Shown here piece by piece: positions 1 through 6,139 of a stretch of 7,612 nt of DNA. Each line of letters opens with the position of its first letter. Positions within the stretch are counted from its first letter, which is position 1. The notes under the pieces are model-generated. The model made no database searches and was not told the DNA's origin. It saw only the letters and a program-made list of their open reading frames with translations. This DNA comes from Ruminococcus sp. UBA7013 (lineage in GTDB: Bacteria > Bacillota > Clostridia > Oscillospirales > Ruminococcaceae). The stretch covers positions 1 through 7,612 of the forward strand of contig DJXD01000108.1 in NCBI GenBank assembly GCA_002449585.1, in the 5' to 3' direction. Position numbers and translations under genes: made by a program.

Positions 1-1421
1 TCTGTACCGCCCATAGCCTTGATAGCCCCAATAGAACCACCATAGCCACAAGCCAATTCTGCAATTTTACCTTTCTGTCTCAAATGTCCATTGATGCCGT
101 TTTTCTCCACTGGAACGCCAAACATCTTAGAAGCTGATGCACAATAAATATCTTCACCATTAGCGAAAGCCTGTAATCTCCATTTCTCATCAGCAAGCCA
201 TGAAAGAACTCTTGCTTCAATAGCCGAAAAATCTGCAACAATAAATTTCTTTCCTTCTGGTGGGATAAAAGCAGTTCTTATCAATTGTGACAATACATCA
301 GAAACATCATCATAATTATTTATGATAGTATCAAAATCACCTGACTTGATAAGTCCTTTCAGTTCTGCAAGATTGTCAAGATGGTTTTGGGGTAGATTCT
401 GTAGCTGAATCAGTCTTCCGGCAAATCTGCCAGTTCTGTTAGCACCATAGAAGCTAAACATTCCTCTGGCTCTGCCATCCTCACAAACAGCATGAAGCAT
501 TGTATCATACTTTTTCACAGACGATTTAGAAAGTTGCTGATAGAGTACAAGAACTTCTCTCAAATCGTCAGGAGCTGTTTCCAGTATTTTTTGTACTGAC
601 TTCTTATCAAGGGAATCAGACTCAATGTCATGATGCGCAAGCCAGTCTTTCATTTGTGAAGGTGAATTGGGGTTGTCAAGATTTGTCAATTCTACTAATT
701 TCGGAAAAAGCTCTTTCTTGACTTTAATATCAAGCTCAACAGCCTTAACAGCATATTCAGTATCTATCAAAATGCCTCTGTCGTTAATTCTCTGGTCGAT
801 ATAGAACTCCTCCCAGATAAAATCAGGAGCAGGAATTTCAGAAAGATAGTGCTGTATTTTCAGCTCGACTTCTACATCACGTCTGTTGTATTCGATAAAT
901 TTCTTCCAATCTTTGGGGCTATCAGATTTATCATGGAATAGCAAATTCCCATGTTTATCCTGATGAAGCGTGCAGAAATATTTAATCAGGTCTTTGCCCT
1001 CTGAAATTTTCTTTTCCTTCAATCTGAGCAGTTTTCCCATATCTTCGAGTGAGGACATCATGCCAAGGTATCTGCCGTGTATCATATCGCATTGCCATGA
1101 TTCAGGGTCAATATAATTGCCGACAACATCTTCAAAGCCAAGTAATTCGGGGTAGTTTCTGCGAAGGTATATAGATAGGCAGACACGCTCAAAATTTACG
1201 TTAAACGCCTTTTTAATGACTGTCTTGTCTATCAGGGCATTCAGTACATCATCTGGCAATTTATCGCCATTTGCAATGTCACAGGTCGCTACTGCACCAT
1301 TATCGATTGAATAGGAAACAAGCAATAAATCGAAATATTCGGATTCTGCATATCTGTAAACACCGCACACATTGATATTTTCATCAGATGCGGTTTCAAT
1401 ATCAATTGTTATCATTTTCAT
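1..1421 (-). CDS. Family-A DNA polymerase (phage type, 3'-5' exonuclease plus polymerase), C-terminus off the left edge
   Basis: This gene runs off the window with 473 codons visible. Its product is a template-directed DNA polymerase, expected to copy the element's own genome. The N-terminus carries a DEDD-type proofreading exonuclease: DIET at residues 7-10, an N-x-N-F-E segment around 74-78, and YNRRDV at 178-183. There is no 5'-nuclease domain in front, as in phage rather than cellular Pol I. The polymerase part shows the NRTGRFAG segment (328-335), motif A as DFSAIEAR (397-404, catalytic Asp397) and the O-helix motif B with Arg448, Lys452 and Tyr460. Leu456 sits where E. coli Pol I has Phe762. 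Motif C (usually HDE) lies beyond the edge. The start is ATG at 1421, with AAGGAG at 1430-1435 and 8 bases between. It is the last visible gene of the operon, 74 bases after the recombinase. Family assignment is firm; the role in element replication is inferred from context. Confidence 0.94.
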   Translation of the reverse strand, partial: MKMITIDIETASDENINVCGVYRYAESEYFDLLLVSYSIDNGAVATCDIANGDKLPDDVLNALIDKTVIKKAFNVNFERVCLSIYLRRNYPELLGFEDVVGNYIDPESWQCDMIHGRYLGMMSSLEDMGKLLRLKEKKISEGKDLIKYFCTLHQDKHGNLLFHDKSDSPKDWKKFIEYNRRDVEVELKIQHYLSEIPAPDFIWEEFYIDQRINDRGILIDTEYAVKAVELDIKVKKELFPKLVELTNLDNPNSPSQMKDWLAHHDIESDSLDKKSVQKILETAPDDLREVLVLYQQLSKSSVKKYDTMLHAVCEDGRARGMFSFYGANRTGRFAGRLIQLQNLPQNHLDNLAELKGLIKSGDFDTIINNYDDVSDVLSQLIRTAFIPPEGKKFIVADFSAIEARVLSWLADEKWRLQAFANGEDIYCASASKMFGVPVEKNGINGHLRQKGKIAELACGYGGSIGAIKAMGGT

Positions 1422-1453
1422 AATAAAAACTCCTTATCTTATTATAGAATATT

Positions 1454-1488
1454 AGGGAGCAGTTACAGCTACAGGGTAACTGCTCCCT
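1454..1488 (-). other. Perfect 13-bp intercistronic stem-loop between recombinase and polymerase genes
   Basis: The arms at 1454-1466 and 1476-1488 are exact inverted repeats of 13 bases around a 9-base loop. The structure starts 7 bases after the recombinase stop codon and ends 18 bases before the polymerase ribosome binding site. On the transcribed strand it is followed by TAATATTC rather than a U-tract, so it is a poor intrinsic terminator. It more likely acts as an mRNA processing or stability element or as an attenuator. Because it sits beside a serine recombinase gene, a recombinase recognition site is a weaker alternative. The structure is plain in the sequence; its function is not. 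Confidence 0.6.
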
Positions 1489-1495
1489 TGCGTTA

Positions 1496-3016
1496 TCAAC
1501 CGAAAATCTTTTTTGTATCATGGTCTACTTTGATGTTCTTTTTCAGTTTCACATCAATCACATCATCGACTTGAATTTTATCTATAGTATCATCAAGAAA
1601 TGTAATTACATCTTCGTTGCATTCTTCTCTGACATAATCTGTAAATTTGTCCTTGATGAATTTTAGGTCATCCAAAGTGAATGTTTTCTTAGAAGCCTCA
1701 TATTGGCTGATTCTGCTGTTGATTTTATCAATCTGTTCTTCCATTTTCTTTATCTGTTCAACAATCGAATCAAGGCTATTGCCTTTTTCAATTACTGCTA
1801 TCAGGTTCTTACGTCTTTTGTCAATATCCGCTTTTTCAGCCTCCAGAAGCCTTATCTGGAGGTCTATTTCCTTGTTCTGTGACTCACTGTACCCGTTAAG
1901 CTTTTGTAGCAGTTCGTCGATGTTAGCAGGGGAGAAGATACATTCTCTTAAACCGTAGACTATCATATCATCAAGGTACTTTTCGTTGACAGTTTTGACA
2001 GTCTGGCAATCACAACTGAATCTATATTGCTTAACGGGTTCGTTGTTTTTATTGGTTCTGCTGTACTGGACTTTTCCTTTGAGTGGCATTCCGCATTTTT
2101 TGCAGAAAATCTTCCCATTCATGGGGTAAAAGTTTTTGCCGTTGTGGTTTCTGATTTTATTTTTGTTGTCCCTTAGTCTGTCCTGTACCTTGCTGAACAA
2201 TTCCTCACTGACGATAGCAGGAACTGCATCAGGTACACGATAATAGTCTTCCTTCAATTTGTGATTGTTGCGAACGCCTCTGAAATCCTTACCAGCCCTT
2301 TTATTCCAGAAATATACACCGCAATATTTTTCATTTTCGAGTATGCTTTTGATGGAAGTCATGCCGAATGATTCGCCTCTGGTGGTCTTATAGCCATTAT
2401 TATCAAGCCATTCGATTATTTTATTATAGCTCATACCGGAAGCATACATCTCGAACATCTTTTTTACTGCTGGTTCTTTCGCCTCATCAATGTGAAGTTT
2501 TCTATCTGCACCGACTACGTACCCATAAGGCGGAATACCTCCATTATGGAGCATTTTTTCAGCATTAACTTTCAAGCCTTTCAGGGTTTCCTTGCTTAAT
2601 CTGCGTGAATATTTTTCAGCCGTAGCCGCTTCATCAAGTATTTCCGACATACAATCTTCATTCATTGTATCAAGTCCAGATGCCGTTAATATTCCGATAC
2701 CCCTTGCCTTTAACTCGTAAATCATGTTGAGCTGCTCACGGGCATTTCTATGAAGGCGGTCAAGGTTGTGTACCAGAATATATTTGACTTCCGGATGCTT
2801 TTCAAGGTCACTCATCATTTTCAGATAGCCGTCTCTGTTTTTCACGGATGTGCCACTTTTCGCAACATCTTTGTATTCGCCAACAATTTTCATATTGTGT
2901 TCTTTTGCCGTTTTTCTGTTTGCATCATCCTGTGCGTTAAAACTGTTATTGCCTACTTGATTAAAAGAGCTGATTCTCTTATACGTATAAGCATATATTA
3001 TATTATTATCAATCAT
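1496..3016 (-). CDS. Large serine recombinase (site-specific integrase/resolvase)
   Basis: This 506-residue protein has the full large-serine-recombinase layout. The N-terminal catalytic domain (about 5-150) has YKRISS at 12-17, with Ser16 the likely nucleophile and Arg14 a catalytic arginine, and LDRLHRN at 85-91 for the usual LDRLSRN. The recombinase DNA-binding domain begins at GGIPPYGY (159-166). A zinc ribbon follows with Cys305, Cys308, Cys335 and Cys337; the final C-x-C is tighter than the common spacing. A charged heptad-like stretch at about 380-445 is the expected coiled coil. Such enzymes cut and rejoin two short att sites, usually to integrate or excise an element. The start is ATG at 3016, with AAAGGA upstream inside the preceding gene, whose last 8 bases it overlaps. 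Placement between helicase and polymerase genes, not at an element boundary, is unusual. Whether it integrates the element or resolves multimers cannot be told from sequence alone. Confidence 0.95.
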   Translation of the reverse strand: MIDNNIIYAYTYKRISSFNQVGNNSFNAQDDANRKTAKEHNMKIVGEYKDVAKSGTSVKNRDGYLKMMSDLEKHPEVKYILVHNLDRLHRNAREQLNMIYELKARGIGILTASGLDTMNEDCMSEILDEAATAEKYSRRLSKETLKGLKVNAEKMLHNGGIPPYGYVVGADRKLHIDEAKEPAVKKMFEMYASGMSYNKIIEWLDNNGYKTTRGESFGMTSIKSILENEKYCGVYFWNKRAGKDFRGVRNNHKLKEDYYRVPDAVPAIVSEELFSKVQDRLRDNKNKIRNHNGKNFYPMNGKIFCKKCGMPLKGKVQYSRTNKNNEPVKQYRFSCDCQTVKTVNEKYLDDMIVYGLRECIFSPANIDELLQKLNGYSESQNKEIDLQIRLLEAEKADIDKRRKNLIAVIEKGNSLDSIVEQIKKMEEQIDKINSRISQYEASKKTFTLDDLKFIKDKFTDYVREECNEDVITFLDDTIDKIQVDDVIDVKLKKNIKVDHDTKKIFG

Positions 3017-3224
3017 TTTGGTCTATCCTTTCTAAATTTTCCATTTCTTGACATCCAATTGCTGATTCGGTGTAAATTCTATAAAGCAGTTTTATGACAC
3101 TTTCTGGAAGTTCATCACCTGCTTTATCCGAAACGGTTTCCATGCCCGTGTAGACATGGTAGCCGTTTTTATAGTTTGTGTGTTTGAGGAAATCTCTCTT
3201 GAATTCAAACTCTTTCACTATCAT
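3009..3224 (-). CDS. Small protein of 71 residues, coupled to the recombinase gene; function unknown
   Basis: I do not recognise this protein. It is short, soluble-looking and charged, with no signal peptide, membrane segment or cysteine motif. The middle (about 38-53) may form a helix and the C-terminus is acidic. It is supported by its position: its ATG overlaps the upstream ATPase stop as ATGA (3221-3224), and its last 8 bases overlap the recombinase start, so the three genes are packed as one translationally coupled block. No independent Shine-Dalgarno of good quality is evident, which fits coupling. A recombinase helper, such as a directionality factor, is one possibility because these are often small and encoded close to serine integrases or in replication modules; nothing in the residues proves it. 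It could equally be a replication accessory protein. Confidence 0.72.
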   Translation of the reverse strand: MIVKEFEFKRDFLKHTNYKNGYHVYTGMETVSDKAGDELPESVIKLLYRIYTESAIGCQEMENLERIDQND

Positions 3225-4969
3225 GATTCATCCAACCCCTCAAAATGCGTAAGTATATATTCCAAACTCATACAGCCTTCATCTGATGCCAAATCATCCT
3301 CCGGCAAAATTATTTCATAGCAGTTCATAAGCGAGTTACCGAAGCGTAATCTGTTTTTTATTGAATTTTTCTTACGTCTGAAAATATATCCGGCAGCATC
3401 CAATTCTTTCACTACTAAGCCAACATTGGAAGCACCATAATTTTCAAGGATTCTCACGAAAAGTTCATCAATCAATGCAATAGTATGATTACTTTCGTCT
3501 TTTTTAACGCCCTCCGCATAAGGGTGCATAATCACATACGATAGAAGATGCTGATAATACTTTTCGGCTATATCAGTCCTTTCCTGAATTTCGCCGTGGT
3601 TCTTTGTCATAATGTCTGTTATGCCCTTTATGTCAATGCAAACACCGAAATCAGTAAGAACTTTTGCCGATAAAAGTATCAATGCATATTCATTCACAAG
3701 TCTTTCCGTAAGGTCAAAATATTCTGCTTCATCAAGGCTGTGCCTTATGGATTCTCTGCATTCTTCATATAATCCGACAATCGTTTCAGGGTCTGCGGAC
3801 AGCAAATACTCTGATAACGCCTTACCAAGTACACCATAATTTTTATTGCAGAATTCATGAATATTATCGCTATGCTGACGGTTATCAGTGAATTTTAGTT
3901 CAAAGCTCAATAGGCGAGCATCAAGCCCCTTGTTGTGCATCTGGCTGTCAGAAAGTAGTCTGTTTTCGGAAGAAGTAATTGCAATCAGTTTCCATGTGTC
4001 CGCTTGCCTCAAATCAGCGTTTGTGTTGCATCTGCTTTTATCCTGTTCAAGGGTAATCGTGTACAGCAAATTCTCCATATTCAAGCCTGATGAAACTGTT
4101 GCTTCATCAAATAACTGCGGAATCCCGAATTTGCAGGAAAAATTTTTCACAATCGCATTCAGTGTGCCAAAAAACGGAATATACAGTTTTTTATCATTTG
4201 GATTTGTGAACACGGAAGTCATAAGAGCTTGTGCGGTACTTTTGCCTGTAGTTGTTTTTCCGTAGAACGAAATAATGAACGACATCAGCGGAATACTGCA
4301 TTTCATGCCAAGATACGCCAGAAACATTGATGCACAGCTACAGCACAATGCGAACATCACCGCCGTATTCGTGAGCAAACTATTAAGCCCCTCTACATAC
4401 CCCGACAATTCCACGTTTGGTGTATATTGCAGTATCTGCGGTTCTTCATCATATGCCCTAAATTTCGATATTCCGTCTTGCATTATGAACCCCATGCTGT
4501 TAGATTGTTCCTGAACATCAAGCTTTGCAAGAATTCTGAAAATATATTTGCTTAAATAATTGGCATAATCGAAATTGATAATAAGCCCATATTTCGATAA
4601 TTTTATAATATCTTTGGGGTAAAGAGTATCATAATCGACCTCAATAATTCTGTCATTGATTTTAAATCTCACACGATATACATCATTCTTGTTTCTATAT
4701 GCGGAATCCACCTCAAACCAGTTGGAAAGCCAGACAAGCCCTTTGAAACTTTTGGAAATTACAGCTAATAACAGGCATTTATCCTGAACCGGAATAACAG
4801 GATAATAGGTTTCTGTCTGTGTCAATTGTTGCAGAATATTTTTATCCACTTTTTCAGTGCCGAATGCCTCGACACTTTCCAATATCTGTCTAATTTCATT
4901 TTCGGGTGATGTTTCTTCGGATAAAATTTCTTCAAGCTTTGGAATATTGGATGGTTTGCGTAAACCCAT
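3221..4969 (-). CDS. DUF927-like P-loop ATPase, putative replicative helicase
   Basis: Numbering is from the ATG at 4969 (582 residues). The core is an AAA+-like ATPase: Walker A GKTTTGKS at 237-244 (Lys243), Walker B with Asp288-Glu289 in QLFDEA, a sensor-1-like segment AITSSENR at 330-337, and an arginine (352) in GLDARLLSFEL that could serve as a finger. The hydrophobic run before Walker A and the order of these blocks resemble the DUF927 family, found in helicase-like replication proteins of Firmicutes elements. The last 90 residues look like a winged-helix DNA-binding segment. I see no Toprim or primase motif in the N-terminal 200 residues. A possible TTG start at 4978 was passed over because it would leave only 3 bases after AAAGG, whereas ATG lies 9 bases after GGCGG. 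The gene overlaps the next by ATGA. ATPase function is well supported; helicase role is inferred from family and from the adjoining polymerase. Confidence 0.85.
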   Translation of the reverse strand: MGLRKPSNIPKLEEILSEETSPENEIRQILESVEAFGTEKVDKNILQQLTQTETYYPVIPVQDKCLLLAVISKSFKGLVWLSNWFEVDSAYRNKNDVYRVRFKINDRIIEVDYDTLYPKDIIKLSKYGLIINFDYANYLSKYIFRILAKLDVQEQSNSMGFIMQDGISKFRAYDEEPQILQYTPNVELSGYVEGLNSLLTNTAVMFALCCSCASMFLAYLGMKCSIPLMSFIISFYGKTTTGKSTAQALMTSVFTNPNDKKLYIPFFGTLNAIVKNFSCKFGIPQLFDEATVSSGLNMENLLYTITLEQDKSRCNTNADLRQADTWKLIAITSSENRLLSDSQMHNKGLDARLLSFELKFTDNRQHSDNIHEFCNKNYGVLGKALSEYLLSADPETIVGLYEECRESIRHSLDEAEYFDLTERLVNEYALILLSAKVLTDFGVCIDIKGITDIMTKNHGEIQERTDIAEKYYQHLLSYVIMHPYAEGVKKDESNHTIALIDELFVRILENYGASNVGLVVKELDAAGYIFRRKKNSIKNRLRFGNSLMNCYEIILPEDDLASDEGCMSLEYILTHFEGLDES

Positions 4970-4999
4970 AAATATCAACCGCCTTTCTTCAAAAATATT

Positions 5000-5028
5000 G
5001 CCGTAACCCCTGAAAATGGGGTTACGGC
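5000..5028 (-). terminator. Perfect 11-bp stem-loop with short T-rich tail; attenuator or weak intrinsic terminator
   Basis: Arms GCCGTAACCCC (5000-5010) and GGGGTTACGGC (5018-5028) pair perfectly around a 7-base loop. The stem starts 8 bases after the stop codon of the 128-residue gene. On the minus strand it is followed by AATATTTTTG, a T-rich but interrupted tail. The next gene's ribosome binding site is only about 16 bases further on, with no room for a new promoter, so partial termination that lowers expression of the ATPase and later genes is more likely than a full stop. Confidence 0.55.
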
Positions 5029-5036
5029 GTATTCAA

Positions 5037-5423
5037 TTATTCATCGAGACTAATCTTTCTAATGTTGGTAAAAGTGAGGGTATCGCCCTTTTTGTTGCAG
5101 ACATCAAATTTAACGTTTGAGCCCTCAAAATCCTCGACACGTTCGGCATTAGTTTGAGAAATAAGCTGGGAGAAAGGATAATCCTCAATCCAGTCGCCAT
5201 TGACATTGGTTAAAAATTTAGTTCCGTCTTCGAGTTTTATTATTATTCTGACCATTTCTTTTTCATTAGCAGTTTTGTACCAGTAAGCCTTGATAATTGT
5301 TCCTTTATATGAACCATCCTCGAGATTGAATGTCGAGTTTTTGATTTCAAGTCTTCTGCCCTTTGTGTCGCTTACCTTTTCAGAAGTTTTTTCATTAGTA
5401 ATTTCAATGAATTTATCAGCCAT
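5037..5423 (-). CDS. 128-residue protein, possible single-strand DNA-binding or replication accessory protein
   Basis: I cannot place this protein in a named family with certainty. It is small and looks mainly beta-stranded: alternating hydrophobic strands in the segments around 28-49 (FNLEDGSYKGTIIKAYWY), 58-73, and 104-124 (VKFDVCNKKGDTLTFTNIRK), joined by short charged turns, with an acidic end. The aromatic and strand-rich layout is compatible with an OB-like fold, and its place directly before a helicase-like ATPase and a polymerase would suit a single-strand DNA-binding protein, though the usual glycine-rich tail and typical acidic C-terminal tip of SSB are missing. No membrane segment or signal peptide is seen. 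ATG at 5423 is preceded by GGAGG with 9 bases between, a strong site that suggests abundant translation. The gene is bracketed by perfect hairpins on both sides. Confidence 0.85.
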   Translation of the reverse strand: MADKFIEITNEKTSEKVSDTKGRRLEIKNSTFNLEDGSYKGTIIKAYWYKTANEKEMVRIIIKLEDGTKFLTNVNGDWIEDYPFSQLISQTNAERVEDFEGSNVKFDVCNKKGDTLTFTNIRKISLDE

Positions 5424-5462
5424 AATTATTTTCCTCCGTTTAAAGTAAAATTGAGATTTTTC

Positions 5463-5490
5463 GGTGTGCTGACGTATCTATCAGCACACC
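5463..5490 (-). other. Perfect 10-bp intercistronic stem-loop
   Basis: Arms GGTGTGCTGA (5463-5472) and TCAGCACACC (5481-5490) are exact inverted repeats around an 8-base loop, 21 bases after the stop of the 143-residue gene. On the transcribed strand the following bases are GAAAAATCTC, with no U-tract, so this is not a normal intrinsic terminator. An RNase III or processing site, an mRNA-stabilising 3' structure or a protein-binding hairpin are all possible. Confidence 0.6.
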
Positions 5491-5511
5491 ACGAACAAAC
5501 TATCAGGCACT

Positions 5512-5943
5512 TCAATTGAAGCTAAGAATTACCGTTGCAGACTCATCTTCGTTGGTCTGAACTTGCCTAATGCTGCCACATCTGGTGGTAGTATTTTCTT
5601 TGAATTCTACATCCGGTACGAGTGCAATAATTCTGTCAGCGAGATCTGTCGAGTAGATGACTGCACCTTTGCAGACATCATAAGCTCCGACAGTACCTTC
5701 GGGAACAGCTCTAAAGGCAACCTCTGTGCTGGACATAAGTACCTTCACAGCTTTTGGTTCTCCGAGTGCAGAAAAGAGGTTCTTACCGATTCTGACTCTT
5801 TTTGAACCATCTGAATCAGTGATACCGATTTCGCCCTTTTTACTTGCCTCAGCAGATACCTCTGTGAATCCAGAAAGGTCAGAATAATCCTTAGAGCCAA
5901 ATGCGACAGTCTGATAATTTGCTTTTTTAATAATTTTTGCCAT
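5512..5943 (-). CDS. Conserved-looking 143-residue protein of unknown function, first gene of the replication operon
   Basis: I do not recognise a named family. The 143-residue product has a lysine-rich start (MAKIIKKANYQTV), a segment VRIGKNLFSALGEP (about 50-63) followed by VKVLMSSTEVAFRAVPEG, and a strand-rich C-terminal part ending in ATVILSFN. The pattern of a helix ending in LG-x-P then two beta strands recalls small uncharacterised proteins of clostridial mobile elements that may bind nucleic acid, but this is an impression only. There is no membrane segment or signal peptide. I chose ATG at 5943, with AAAGGA at 5954-5959; an in-frame GTG 18 codons upstream (5997) has no ribosome binding site and would fall within the probable promoter. 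It leads the operon, 89 bases before the next gene, and may be a regulator or a DNA-binding accessory protein. Confidence 0.82.
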   Translation of the reverse strand: MAKIIKKANYQTVAFGSKDYSDLSGFTEVSAEASKKGEIGITDSDGSKRVRIGKNLFSALGEPKAVKVLMSSTEVAFRAVPEGTVGAYDVCKGAVIYSTDLADRIIALVPDVEFKENTTTRCGSIRQVQTNEDESATVILSFN

Positions 5944-5979
5944 AATAAATCTTTCCTTTCTTAATGAGAAATGCGGTAA

Positions 5980-6011
5980 ATTATAATTTTGTGTCACTAT
6001 TCAATTGTCAA
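5980..6011 (-). promoter_or_regulatory. Candidate promoter for the replication operon
   Basis: On the minus strand TTGACA (6006-6011) is a perfect -35 and TATAAT (5980-5985) a perfect -10, but they are 20 bases apart, longer than the preferred 16-18. Transcription would begin near 5973, giving a leader of about 30 bases before the first gene. The spacing suggests a weak or activator-dependent promoter, or that only one of the hexamers is used. Confidence 0.4.
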
Positions 6012-6019
6012 GCTACGAG

Positions 6020-6046
6020 GATGATTTTTATCATCTGAATATATTC
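6020..6046. promoter_or_regulatory. Two adjacent palindromes, possible operator sites
   Basis: GATGAT and ATCATC (6020-6025, 6030-6035) flank four bases, and the 10-base perfect palindrome GAATATATTC follows at 6037-6046. Both lie just upstream of the candidate -35 of the replication operon, where repressor or activator sites are common. Short palindromes arise by chance in AT-rich DNA, so this is tentative. The rest of the gene-free stretch 5944-6097 shows nothing else I can name. Confidence 0.3.
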
Positions 6047-6097
6047 TACCACCTTTAGCAAATTTTTTATAGAACAGATTTTCAGAAATTTTGACAT

Positions 6098-6131
6098 AAA
6101 AAAAGAATTGCCTCTATTGAGCAACTCTTTT
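6098..6131 (-). terminator. Rho-independent terminator of the 347-residue gene
   Basis: Eight bases after the stop codon, an 11-bp stem (6121-6131 with 6101-6111, one G-U pair) closes a 9-base loop that can add two more pairs by bulging a G. On the minus strand the stem runs into seven T residues (6098-6104). This is a standard intrinsic terminator and separates the 347-residue gene from the replication operon. A shorter T-run on the other strand could give weak termination that way too. Confidence 0.85.
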
Positions 6132-6139
6132 AAGTAAAA

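Noticed and set aside
1441..1446. TATAAT on the minus strand just before the polymerase gene, as a promoter
   Set aside because: No acceptable -35 lies 16-18 bases upstream, and transcription would begin inside the Shine-Dalgarno sequence.
1454..1488. The 13-bp inverted repeat as the attP site of the recombinase
   Set aside because: Serine integrase sites are usually around 40-50 bp with imperfect symmetry about a central dinucleotide; this is a short perfect hairpin like those in the other gaps, so an RNA structure is the simpler reading.
1647..1958. Plus-strand open frames, including this one and those around 2368-2568, 2750-3097, 3612-4514, 5563-5805 and 6806-7018
   Set aside because: All lie opposite well-supported minus-strand genes, show low-complexity or hydrophobic shadow translations and lack convincing ribosome binding sites or family motifs.
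4970..4978. TTG start for the DUF927-like ATPase at 4978
   Set aside because: Too close to the ribosome binding site; ATG at 4969 has normal spacing and adds no conserved sequence loss.
5944..5997. Upstream GTG start for the 143-residue gene
   Set aside because: No Shine-Dalgarno precedes it, it overlaps the candidate promoter, and the internal ATG has a good site.
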